Part shown: piece after piece, positions 51,504-60,071 of the stretch
Numbering within the stretch: the first letter of the stretch is position 1
Layout of the letters: every line of letters begins with the position of its first letter
From: UBA4744 sp963717135
GTDB lineage: Bacteria; Actinomycetota; Acidimicrobiia; Spongiisociales; UBA4744
Reading direction: 5' to 3'
Assembly: GCA_963717135.1 (NCBI GenBank)
Contig: CAVQVN010000004.1
Location: forward strand, 62,001 to 126,000
Length of the DNA stretch: 64,000 bases
Translations under genes and position numbers: made by a program
Notes under the pieces: generated by a model
What the model saw: the letters and a program-made list of their open reading frames with translations, nothing else
Database searches by the model: none
Told to the model about the DNA's origin: nothing

Positions 51504-52391
51504 CTACGGCACCGCCGAGAAAAGTATGAAGTGCCGGTTGATGAGGTCCCCCCCGATCTCGTAGACCGAGATGCCTTCATACGTGTCCCCCAGCGTGGTG
51601 AATTCGACCCGCTGGGGTATCGAAACCCAGTTACCGTTCACGGTCATGGGGCCAAGGTTCTCGAGGGTGAACCCTAATTCTTCGAAGCTTGACATTCTCG
51701 ATTCCATGGCGGCCATCGAATACGTGAAGCCGGCGGTAACATCAAACTCGGTGTAATTGTCGGTCACGGTGGCCGACCATGCCTCGAAGTCGTTGTCCAT
51801 ATAAGCCTGCTGCGACTCCTCGACCAGCGCCTCAATATCACTCACAACCAGGTTGTCGATCAGGAGCCAGGCCCCGGCCGCCACGATAATTGCCAGGAGC
51901 ACGACCACCGCCAGGATCAGCCAGCGGTTGTTGCGGGTGACCGTCTCGATGGTCCGCTCCGGTTTGTCGATCGTCTTCTCTATGGTTTCCATGACTTCCC
52001 CTCTCGTTTCCATCTTTGCGGCCGACCCGTTGCTCTTTCGCCATCGCCAGAGCAAGGTCAGGGCCGCCGTCAGTAACACCGAACCGCCCCCAGCGCCCGC
52101 CACCACCAGAGCCAGAACGCTCACGTCGGCCGGGGTGGCCGGCCGCAATGGACCGCCCGCTCGAAACGCGGCGTCGAGAACCGAACCGGCTCCCAGCAAC
52201 CAGCGTCCGGCCACAATCCCTCCGGCGAACACCAGCACCGCGGCGGCCGTCGCGGCCGCCACCCAGGCTCCGTGCAGCCACGACGGAGTCCCCACCCTTT
52301 CGGGTGAAGCTGCTCTACGTTCGATCTCGGCCCACTGATGAGGAGCCTCGAAGAGGTCGAGGGCCTCAAACCGCTGCCGCAGATCACGCAT
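51504..52391 (-). CDS. Membrane protein partner of an ECF sigma factor
   Basis: A 295-aa protein: cytoplasmic N terminus (MRDLRQRFEALDLFEAPHQW), three membrane segments (about residues 42-62, 90-113 and 157-178) and an extracytoplasmic domain ending in SnoaL-like sequence (YTEFDVTAGFTYSM). The ATG at 52391 overlaps the sigma-factor stop (ATGCGTGA) and has a strong GGAGGTGA. Such coupled genes often encode anti-sigma factors, but no zinc-type ZAS motif is visible, so this role is inference. Confidence 0.78.
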   Translation of the reverse strand: MRDLRQRFEALDLFEAPHQWAEIERRAASPERVGTPSWLHGAWVAAATAAAVLVFAGGIVAGRWLLGAGSVLDAAFRAGGPLRPATPADVSVLALVVAGAGGGSVLLTAALTLLWRWRKSNGSAAKMETRGEVMETIEKTIDKPERTIETVTRNNRWLILAVVVLLAIIVAAGAWLLIDNLVVSDIEALVEESQQAYMDNDFEAWSATVTDNYTEFDVTAGFTYSMAAMESRMSSFEELGFTLENLGPMTVNGNWVSIPQRVEFTTLGDTYEGISVYEIGGDLINRHFILFSAVP

Positions 52392-52941
52392 CGCCCTCAC
52401 CTCCCTCGAGCAGTTGCTGGAGTCGACGTCGTCCCCGGGTCAGATGCATGCGCACCGCCGCCGGCGTGGAGCCGACCATCCGGGAGATCTCGGCGGTGTG
52501 GTAGCCCCCGTAGTAATGGAGGACCACACACGCCCGCTGCTGTGTGGGGAGTTCCCGCAGCGCTGCCAGTAACTCCCAAGCCGGTTCCGCGTTGCGAACC
52601 GAAGGGGCCGACACGAGGGGCGCAGATCGCCGTCGATCCTGCAATCGCCCGGCGGCGATCCGGAAAGCCGCTCTCCACACCCATTTCTCCGGTGAACGGA
52701 TGGCACTCCCCCGCCTGAGTGCCTGGGCGAAAGCCTCGGCCACGGCATCGTCCGTCACATGGCGATCCTGGGCGTAGGCGAAAACGGCTCGCCACAACCT
52801 GGTCCCGTGTTGCCGGTAGACCGTCTCGATGTCGGAGGTGGCTTGGACCGTCGCCGGTCTCGTCACGCTGCTCCTCTCCAACCGGTGCAGAGGCATCCAT
52901 CCGTTATCCGACTCCAATGCGATGGTGGACTCTTCTTCCAT
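52384..52941 (-). CDS. ECF-family RNA polymerase sigma factor
   Basis: A 185-aa sigma-70 family protein. Region 2 (TRLWRAVFAYAQDRHVTDDAVAEAFAQALRR) and region 4 (LPTQQRACVVLHYYGGYHTAEISRMVG to AAVRMHLTRGRRRL, split) are clear. N-terminal 40 residues are low-similarity; an internal start near MPLHRLERS is possible. Co-translated with the downstream membrane protein. Confidence 0.88.
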   Translation of the reverse strand: MEEESTIALESDNGWMPLHRLERSSVTRPATVQATSDIETVYRQHGTRLWRAVFAYAQDRHVTDDAVAEAFAQALRRGSAIRSPEKWVWRAAFRIAAGRLQDRRRSAPLVSAPSVRNAEPAWELLAALRELPTQQRACVVLHYYGGYHTAEISRMVGSTPAAVRMHLTRGRRRLQQLLEGGEGDA

Positions 52942-53054
52942 GCCACCCCTACAGGGGCCGAGAGGGGGAAAAGTGCAACATCGGTTGTTCTGGGAGCCGT
53001 CATTTCGACAGTACGAGACACCATCCAGGTAGTACCAGAGGCGAGGGTCCTATT

Positions 53055-53105
53055 CGGCCCCCCTCACCCTCGCTGCGCTCGGGCACTCCCCCCTTCTCAA
53101 CGAGC
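53055..53105 (-). repeat. Dispersed palindromic element, copy D (degenerate)
   Basis: Minus-strand reading has GGGGGGAGTGCCCGAGC, GCAGCGAGGG and GAGGGGGGCC, matching the tail of copies A and B with substitutions. Followed at about 53098-53118 by an AACGAGC/GCTCGTC inverted repeat. Fills most of the gap between the sigma-factor and tricorn genes. Confidence 0.55.
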
Positions 53106-53132
53106 TTCGCTCGTCATGGGGGATACGAACGA

Positions 53133-56100
53133 TCACACCTGGGGTAGTTGGGGAGCAACGCGTGACGGGGGTGGCTCGAATTCTGGAACCGCCGGTTTCA
53201 TCTTGCGGATCAGTTTCAGGACCTCCTGAAGGGCCCTTTCCATCTGGGGGTCGCGCCCTGCCCGATAGTCCTGAGGTTTGATGTCCACCTCGATGTCTGG
53301 GTCGGTCCCGTAGTTCTCTACTCCCCATCCGACGTCCTCGAACCAGAAGGCGAACTCGGGCTGGGTGGTGATCGTGCCATCGACGAGAGCGTGGCGGGGA
53401 AAAATCCCGATCACGCCACCCCAGGTGCGCTTCCCGATCAGTGGGCCCAATTCGTAGAGCTTGAAGGCATGGCTGAAGATGTCCCCATCCGACCCGGAGT
53501 ACTCGTCGGTGAGAGCCACCATCGGCCCCATCGGCGCGTCATTTGGGTACGACTCAGGTTGGCCCCACCGGGTCCGGTCATATCCCACCCGTCGTCGAAC
53601 CAATTTCTCCAACAGCAGCTGGGACACATGGCCGCCGCGGTTCTGCCGGACGTCGATGATCAACCCCGGTCGGTCGACCTCGGTGCCGAAATAGCGGTGG
53701 AACTCCGAATAGCCCCAGGGACCCATATCGGGTACGTGGAGATACCCGACTTGTCCGTCGGTCTCAGCATGGATGCGGGCCCGATTGCCCTCGACCCAAT
53801 CCCGGTAGCGGAGCAGTTCCTCGGACCGCAGAGCTTCGACCGCCACCACCCGCGGGTTGCGCCGTCCTCGCCGCACCGTCAAATGCACGGTCCGCCCCGC
53901 CCGGTCCACCAGGCGTTCGTAGGGCGAAACCCGGTCATTCACCGGCCGGCCGTCAACGGACAGAATGGCGTCTCCCTCGGCAATGTCGAGACCGGGAGCG
54001 ACCAACGGCGAGGCCGCTTTCGCATCCCAGGAGTCGCCCCGGGGAACCCGGGCCACCCGCCAGGTCCGCCCCCGCAACTCGAGGTCGGCGCCCAGGAACC
54101 CTTGGAACCACCCGGGTTCCGGACGGTAGTCCCCCAGTAATTCGTAGGCGTGGGAAGTGCCCAACTCGCCTTGCATTTCCCACATCAGATCGGAGAACTC
54201 TGCCCGGGAACCCACTCGATCCACCAGCGGAAGATAACGATCGTGGATAGCGGTCCAATCGATACCCGCCATGCTCTCGACCCAGTATTGGTCCCGCTGC
54301 AACCGCCAGGCCTCCCGGTACATCTGCCGCCATTCTTCGGCCGGGGCCACTTCGGCCCGAATCCGACCGAGATCAACAATTCCCGACTCGCGGCCCGGCT
54401 CGTCGGGTTTCTTCTCCGTCTCCTTCCAGGCCGCCGGCACAACCCGGAGCTTGTCGCCGGCCCGGATGGCCAGCACCTGCCCGTTGCGGGACACCGAGAA
54501 TGTCGACATGCCCTCCGTTACCGTCTCGACCTTTTCCTGGGCGAAGTCGTAGGCCTCCAATCGACCCTTGGGCTGGCGTTCGCCCGACGTCCAATCTTGC
54601 CCCAGACTCCCCTCCACGGGGTATGAGGAGAACAGGACCCGACCCTTGGCGCCGAGCACCTTCCCGTAACGACCCTCGGGAACCGGAAAAGCTACGACTC
54701 GATCGGCTATCCCGACCAAGTCGATCTCCACCGGGGTTGGTTCCGCCTTCTCGTCCTTTCCCGGGTCGGGTTTGGCATCGCCATTCTTCTTGGCACCCTG
54801 ATCGTTGGGAGCTCCCGGCGCCCGTGGAGCCCGGGTGGCGGCGGCAAACGGGTTGACGGCATCTGCCTGTAAAGGGATCAAGTACGGTCGCATACCTTTG
54901 GGAAACCCCAGGTCGAAGTACTGATTGTCGTAGACAGGATCGAATACCCGGAGGGAAAGGAAATACAGAAACCGGCCCTCGGGATCGAACGAGGGATCCC
55001 CGTCGATAAAATCGGGATGGGTGATCTCGGTGAGCTTCCCGGAAGCGTTGTCGTACAGCTGCACCGTGGCGTTGCGTCGGGTGACGAAGGCCCCGAAGGC
55101 CAGCCATCTGCCATCTGGAGACCAGCCGAGTCCCAGGATGCGCCGGTGCGGACTGTGAGCGATCACCTTGATCGCACCCGCCGCCAGGTCGACCAGGAGC
55201 ACTTCCTGTCGCTGGTTGGAAAGTGCGACTAGGTCGCCCCCGGCGGGGGCCACCTCGAGCTTGTCGGGACGGCCGATGTCGCCGGAAACCCGGGTGAGAT
55301 CACCCACTCCATCGGCTCGGAACACCACCAGAGACTCCTCACCCCCTTCGTCGGTGACGGCCACCAGTCGCTCGCCGTCGGCGAGCCATGAAACCAGGCG
55401 GTAACGGGCCGACGAGATGGCCCCGTGCCGCAGCGGAGCCCCCTCCCATAGGGGCATGCTGTAGGCCCCGCCCCGGACGGAAGCGGCCACTGAGTGACCT
55501 TCCGGATGCAAATCGATGCTTTCGACGTAGCCGTTGGGTCCGACGAACTTGCGGTTCCGCTGGCTCCGGGAACTGTTGACCCTCACCGGGATCGTTTCGG
55601 ACGTTCCGTTCTCCGGATCGAACCGAAAGAGATCGGCCCCGGCGTGGTAAACGACCTTCCGACCATCGGTATTGGGGAAACGACCGTAGAAGTTATCTCC
55701 GTGGGTGTGACGAGTGAGGCTCCGTCCGGTCGGCGTGCATGAGTAAAGGTTGCCGGTTCCCTCGTGATCGGAAACAAAATAGATGCGGTTGTCGATCCAC
55801 ATCGGCGAAGCGAGGTTGGCTTCGAGTCTGATCAGCGGTCGGAACGCCCCGTCCCCGGCGCGGTCAACCCAAAGAGTCCCCGCAGTGCCGCCCCGATATC
55901 TCTTCCAGCGGGCCGGATCCCACGAGTTGCGTCCGATCACGATTCCGGGCCCGTCCGGCTGATGGGAAACGGCGCGGGCCGGTCCCACATCGAGCGGTTC
56001 CGGCGTTCCCCCAAACAGGGGAACAGCATGAAGACGCATAAACCCGCGGAACGCCTGTTTCCAGTCGGAGGCGACAATGACACGGTTGCCGTCGGGGCTC

Positions 56101-56381
56101 CACCCGACCACCTGAGTGACCGCTCCCATGAACGTGATCCGGGTGGCCGGACCGCCATCAGCGTCCATGACCCATGCCTCCGGATGACCTTCATCCCTGC
56201 TGGTGAAAGCAATCTTCGACCCATCCGGCGAGAACACCGGAAAAGAGAGACTGCCGGGATTGGCGGTCAGCCGACGAGCCACACCACCGTCGGCCGGCAC
56301 CGACCACAGGTCATCTTCGCTGACAAAGACAACCGTGTCACCGTGAATGGTCGGATGGCGGTAGTAGCCGAGATCGGACAT
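53133..56381 (-). CDS. Tricorn-like protease
   Basis: A 1082-aa protein with two N-terminal beta-propellers (YWTD-like repeats such as PVFSPDGSKIAFTSRDEG, about residues 1-560), a linker, a PDZ-like domain (about 790-870) and a C-terminal serine protease domain. The expected residues are present: Ser-His in GELGTSHAYEL, the nucleophile Ser in DEYSGSDGDIFSH, and an acidic residue in YGTDPDIEVD. Tricorn trims peptides in the cytoplasm after proteasome or ATP-dependent proteases. Monocistronic. Confidence 0.94.
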   Translation of the reverse strand: MSDLGYYRHPTIHGDTVVFVSEDDLWSVPADGGVARRLTANPGSLSFPVFSPDGSKIAFTSRDEGHPEAWVMDADGGPATRITFMGAVTQVVGWSPDGNRVIVASDWKQAFRGFMRLHAVPLFGGTPEPLDVGPARAVSHQPDGPGIVIGRNSWDPARWKRYRGGTAGTLWVDRAGDGAFRPLIRLEANLASPMWIDNRIYFVSDHEGTGNLYSCTPTGRSLTRHTHGDNFYGRFPNTDGRKVVYHAGADLFRFDPENGTSETIPVRVNSSRSQRNRKFVGPNGYVESIDLHPEGHSVAASVRGGAYSMPLWEGAPLRHGAISSARYRLVSWLADGERLVAVTDEGGEESLVVFRADGVGDLTRVSGDIGRPDKLEVAPAGGDLVALSNQRQEVLLVDLAAGAIKVIAHSPHRRILGLGWSPDGRWLAFGAFVTRRNATVQLYDNASGKLTEITHPDFIDGDPSFDPEGRFLYFLSLRVFDPVYDNQYFDLGFPKGMRPYLIPLQADAVNPFAAATRAPRAPGAPNDQGAKKNGDAKPDPGKDEKAEPTPVEIDLVGIADRVVAFPVPEGRYGKVLGAKGRVLFSSYPVEGSLGQDWTSGERQPKGRLEAYDFAQEKVETVTEGMSTFSVSRNGQVLAIRAGDKLRVVPAAWKETEKKPDEPGRESGIVDLGRIRAEVAPAEEWRQMYREAWRLQRDQYWVESMAGIDWTAIHDRYLPLVDRVGSRAEFSDLMWEMQGELGTSHAYELLGDYRPEPGWFQGFLGADLELRGRTWRVARVPRGDSWDAKAASPLVAPGLDIAEGDAILSVDGRPVNDRVSPYERLVDRAGRTVHLTVRRGRRNPRVVAVEALRSEELLRYRDWVEGNRARIHAETDGQVGYLHVPDMGPWGYSEFHRYFGTEVDRPGLIIDVRQNRGGHVSQLLLEKLVRRRVGYDRTRWGQPESYPNDAPMGPMVALTDEYSGSDGDIFSHAFKLYELGPLIGKRTWGGVIGIFPRHALVDGTITTQPEFAFWFEDVGWGVENYGTDPDIEVDIKPQDYRAGRDPQMERALQEVLKLIRKMKPAVPEFEPPPSRVAPQLPQV

Positions 56382-56500
56382 GGGACCTCCAAGAACTGCA
56401 GAAGTGGAACGCCGGGAATGCTAATCGGGCCACTTCGTTTTGCGGTACCGACGCAAAGAAGCCCCGGTCCCGGCCGGGGCTTCTCAAGGCTCGGGCGAGC

Positions 56501-57412
56501 TTAGCCGTCGATGAACCCGTTGTCTGCCAGCCAGGCTGCCGCGATGTCTTCCGGATCGAGTTGCTCGACATCGAACTGACGATTCATCTCGGTCAACTCG
56601 GCCGTCGTGAGCGCCGCGCTCAGTCTGTTGAGCAAGGACTCGAGATCATCGCCGTATTCGTCCGCCAGCTCCTTGGTCAAGACTGGAACAATGTTGTCTG
56701 CCGCCAACAAGTCCTTGTCGTCTTCGAGCAGAACCCAGCCGCGGTCGGCAATAACCCCGCTCGTCGAGAAGAGCAAGGCAACGTCAATCTCACCGGCGGC
56801 CAACGCCTGCACGGTGATGGCGCCCGCGTCCAACGGTACGAAGCCGGCACTCAGGTCGAGCCCGTAGGTCGTCTGTAGGCCGGGAATGCAGAACGCATTG
56901 GTTTCGCAGTCCGGGGGGCCGCCCAGCGTGAGATCCGCACCTTTGGCGGCCAAGTCGCTGAGGGATGAGATGCCGAATGTCTGGCTTGTCTCCGGCGTGA
57001 TGACAAAAGCGTTGGTATCTACCGCGGGCGATGGATCGAACGCCACGAGGCCTTCATCAACCAGATAGGTACGCAGCTTCTCAGTTGTCTCCGCTGCATC
57101 GCCCGTCGCCTCACCCGAGAACCCGTTGAGAAACTCGAGCATCGAAGCGGCGTATTCGGGCGTCAGGTTGATGTCGCCACCCTCGAACGAAGCGAGCACG
57201 ATGTCACGAAAACCGCCCAGCGGCTGAACCGACACCGGATAGCCCTCGGGCTCCAGTGCCTGGGCATAGATCTCGGCCAGGATGGCCGACTCGCCAAAGT
57301 CTTGCGCTCCTATCTTGATTTCGGTGTCATCACCCGAACTACACGCCGTCGCCACCAGCGCGAAGGCGAGCAGTATCGCCCCAATGACACCACTGCGGTG
57401 CAAACTCCGCAT
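56501..57412 (-). CDS. Glycine betaine/choline-type ABC transporter substrate-binding lipoprotein
   Basis: A 303-aa lipoprotein (lipobox VATAC) of the OpuAC/OsmF/ProX type. IKIGAQDFGESAILAEIYAQ and INLTPEYAASMLEFL are family features; cation-binding aromatic residues cannot be confirmed by eye. AGGGAG lies upstream of ATG 57412. Fourth gene of an ABC operon; likely role is osmoprotectant uptake. Confidence 0.9.
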   Translation of the reverse strand: MRSLHRSGVIGAILLAFALVATACSSGDDTEIKIGAQDFGESAILAEIYAQALEPEGYPVSVQPLGGFRDIVLASFEGGDINLTPEYAASMLEFLNGFSGEATGDAAETTEKLRTYLVDEGLVAFDPSPAVDTNAFVITPETSQTFGISSLSDLAAKGADLTLGGPPDCETNAFCIPGLQTTYGLDLSAGFVPLDAGAITVQALAAGEIDVALLFSTSGVIADRGWVLLEDDKDLLAADNIVPVLTKELADEYGDDLESLLNRLSAALTTAELTEMNRQFDVEQLDPEDIAAAWLADNGFIDG

Positions 57413-57496
57413 GGGTTCTCCCTTCCTGATTGACGGGGCCGTTGGGGCCCATCCCCCCAACCTACCCACCAGCGGGACTATTCCAAACCGAGCGAT

Positions 57497-58207
57497 TCAC
57501 ACGGCGATGGAGTCGACCTGGGCACGGCCCCGGGCGGCAATCCCCGGAGGCAGCACCCAGCGTTCGGCGAGTGAAAAGGCCAGGTCGGCGAGGACGGCCA
57601 ACCCCGCAACCAGGAGGCCTCCGGCCAATATCCACACATCATTTCCTTGTGCGAAGCCATCGATGAGATACCTGCCGAGACCACCCCATCCGATCACCGC
57701 ACCCAACGTAGCCGTGGCTATGACTTGGACGGTCGTCACCCGAATGGCGGTCCAGATCACCGGCATCGCCAGCGGAAGTTCGATGCCGAGAAGTAACTGG
57801 AGGCCGGTCATTCCCATCCCCCGGGCTGCCTCAACAGTCGCCGGATCTACTTCCCGAACACCGGTGTATGTGTTGGTGAATACCGGAGGCATAGCGAGGG
57901 CTACTAGGGCCACGAACGTCGGCCAGGGCCCCAGACCAAGGCCCAAACGAAGACTCAGCGGGAAGGCCAGGGCCACGATTCCAAACGACGGCACGGCTCT
58001 ACCGACGTTGACCAGGGCAACGGCGAATATCGCGCCCCGCCGGCGGTGCCCCAGCCAAACGGCGGGAGGCAACGCCAGCATCACCGCGACCAGCGTTGCG
58101 AGCAGAGAAAGTCCGAGATGGTCTCCGATGCGAACCAGCAGTCCATCGCTTCCAGTCCAATTCTCCGCCGATACGAAGAACTCAAACACGTCGGTGAGGA
58201 GATTCAC
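57497..58207 (-). CDS. ABC transporter permease (betaine/choline type)
   Basis: A 236-aa integral membrane protein with about five helices and the permease EAA loop (EVDPATVEAARGMGMTGLQLLLGIELP). It starts GTG inside the stop of the other permease (GTGA). Paired with the second permease to make the channel. Confidence 0.9.
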   Translation of the reverse strand: MNLLTDVFEFFVSAENWTGSDGLLVRIGDHLGLSLLATLVAVMLALPPAVWLGHRRRGAIFAVALVNVGRAVPSFGIVALAFPLSLRLGLGLGPWPTFVALVALAMPPVFTNTYTGVREVDPATVEAARGMGMTGLQLLLGIELPLAMPVIWTAIRVTTVQVIATATLGAVIGWGGLGRYLIDGFAQGNDVWILAGGLLVAGLAVLADLAFSLAERWVLPPGIAARGRAQVDSIAV

Positions 58208-58875
58208 ACAACCCTCCGATAGGCCCAGGGGGCCATTTTCCGCTCGACGTACAGAAAGAAAACGTCAAGCAGGACGGCCAGCAAGACAGAAAGCACTATC
58301 CCCACCAGGATCTCCGTGAGGAAATCTCGGCGCAAACCGCGCAGAATGAAAGCGCCGTAGCCACCCTGACCGATCAGGCTCGTTACGGTGACCAGGCCGA
58401 CCGTCGTAACCGACGCGACCCGGAGGCCGGCCACGATTACGGGGATGGCCAGCGGCATTTGTACCTCCCAGAACGCCTTACGGCTCGAGTACCCCATCCC
58501 ATAGGCAGCTTCAAGGACCGCCGGTGAGATCCCGTCAATTCCGGCGACGATGTTTCGGATCAGGATGAGCAGGGTGTAAGACACCAGTCCGATCTCGGCC
58601 GTGAGAATCGAAAGACCGGTGAAGGGCACCAAGAACGCGAACAACGCCAGGCTCGGGATCGTGTAAAGAGTCCCGGCAAACCAGGTGATCGGGTTGTAGG
58701 TCACCCGACGACGAACAGCGAGAAGAGATAGGCCCATCGAAATGACCAGACCGACGATCAACGCGATACCGGTGAGCGCAACGTGTTCCGTGGTGCGGGC
58801 CCAAATATCGTCGAGGTGGTCGGCGATCCAATCCCATCGGATCAGAGGCTGGCCTTCCAGCTGAGCCAGGATCAT
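58204..58875 (-). CDS. ABC transporter permease (betaine/choline type)
   Basis: A 223-aa integral membrane protein with about five helices. EAA-like loop GISPAVLEAAYGMGYSSRKAFWEVQMPLA. It starts with ATG overlapping the ATPase stop (ATGA). The pair of different permeases matches the OpuB/OpuC-type arrangement. Confidence 0.9.
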   Translation of the reverse strand: MILAQLEGQPLIRWDWIADHLDDIWARTTEHVALTGIALIVGLVISMGLSLLAVRRRVTYNPITWFAGTLYTIPSLALFAFLVPFTGLSILTAEIGLVSYTLLILIRNIVAGIDGISPAVLEAAYGMGYSSRKAFWEVQMPLAIPVIVAGLRVASVTTVGLVTVTSLIGQGGYGAFILRGLRRDFLTEILVGIVLSVLLAVLLDVFFLYVERKMAPWAYRRVV

Positions 58876-59975
58876 TGGGTGATCTCGTCACTGATGCGAT
58901 CGGCCATGAGCATGCCCAGATACCGCTCACCCTCGAAAACTGCGGCCACCTTGGCCCGGGTGCTCACGATCGCGTTGAGAGCTTCCTTGAGCGTCGCCGA
59001 AGTGGTTAGCCGGCTTCGAAACGGCCGCAAGTCATGGCCCCGTACGCCATCTGGGCCGACCAGCTCGGACAGATACAGCCAGCCACGCAACTCGCCTACG
59101 TTGCCGACGCCCACCCAATCGACTTCATACCGAGCCGCCATCGATCTGGCTTCTTCGAAAGAAGACCCCGGCGCCACAACCGGCCCCGGATCCAGATCGA
59201 CCGCATGGATCGGGATGAGCGACAACCGTTTCAGTCCGCGGTCGGCGCCCAGGAATTCAGCGACAAAGTCGTTGGCGGGTTCGCGAAGAATGTCTTCGGG
59301 GGGACCAATCTGTTCGAGCACTCCGCCCACATTGAGGATGGCTACCCGATCGCCGAGCTGGATTGCTTCGTCGATGTCGTGCGTGACAAAAACGATGGTC
59401 TTGCGAACGCGAGCCTGCAGACCAAGTAGCTCTTCTTGGAGCCGGGAGCGGACGATGGGGTCGACGGCTCCGAACGGCTCGTCCATGAGCAGGACCGGTG
59501 GGTCGGCGGCCAGTGCCCGGGCAACCCCCACCCGCTGTTGCTGCCCACCCGAGAGCTCGGCGGGATAACGGTCGGACATTTCTTCATCGAGTCCAACCAG
59601 ATCGACGAGTTGCGCGACCCGTTCATCGATTCGGTTCTTGTCCCAGCCCAACAAGCGGGGAACGGTGGCGATGTTCTGAGCAATAGTCCGATGGGGGAAC
59701 AGACCAGTCTGTTGGATCACGTACCCGATCTGACGCCGGAGGACGTGAGGCTCCGTTTGGACGGCGTTGATTCCGGCCACCCAGATTTCGCCCGCCGTCG
59801 GCTCGATGATGCGGTTGATCATCTTGAGGGTGGTCGTCTTTCCGCACCCGGACGGGCCGACCAGCACGACAATCTCGCCTTCGGGGACTTCAAACGACAG
59901 GTCGCCCACTGCAGGAGCCCCGCTGCCGGGGAACGTCTTGGAGACGTGATCCAGGCGAATCATGGCGTCGGTCAT
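58872..59975 (-). CDS. ABC transporter ATPase with C-terminal CBS region (ProV/OpuA-like)
   Basis: A 367-aa ATPase. Walker A VGPSGCGKTT, signature ELSGGQQQRVGVARAL, Walker B LLMDEPFGAVDP. The last 120 residues carry one clear CBS motif (VSTRAKVAAVFEGERYLGMLMADRI) and one degraded one; CBS pairs sense ionic strength in OpuA. Promoter-proximal gene, all four genes overlap or are close. Confidence 0.92.
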   Translation of the reverse strand: MTDAMIRLDHVSKTFPGSGAPAVGDLSFEVPEGEIVVLVGPSGCGKTTTLKMINRIIEPTAGEIWVAGINAVQTEPHVLRRQIGYVIQQTGLFPHRTIAQNIATVPRLLGWDKNRIDERVAQLVDLVGLDEEMSDRYPAELSGGQQQRVGVARALAADPPVLLMDEPFGAVDPIVRSRLQEELLGLQARVRKTIVFVTHDIDEAIQLGDRVAILNVGGVLEQIGPPEDILREPANDFVAEFLGADRGLKRLSLIPIHAVDLDPGPVVAPGSSFEEARSMAARYEVDWVGVGNVGELRGWLYLSELVGPDGVRGHDLRPFRSRLTTSATLKEALNAIVSTRAKVAAVFEGERYLGMLMADRISDEITQ

Positions 59976-60017
59976 CGGACTCCGAGCTGGGGCCGATCAG
60001 ATTAGTGGGTAAGGGGT

Positions 60018-60045
60018 GATCAGTATTCAGTGATCGGTCGTCGGC
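60018..60045. repeat. Degenerate heptamer array (GATCAGT, ATTCAGT, GATCGGT, CGTCGGC)
   Basis: Four 7-bp units in the 96-bp gap between the ABC transporter start and the CAP gene end. Same family as other arrays. Nothing else recognisable in the gap. Confidence 0.55.
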
Positions 60046-60071
60046 CTGGAGGTCTCTGGGGAGGGATCGGA

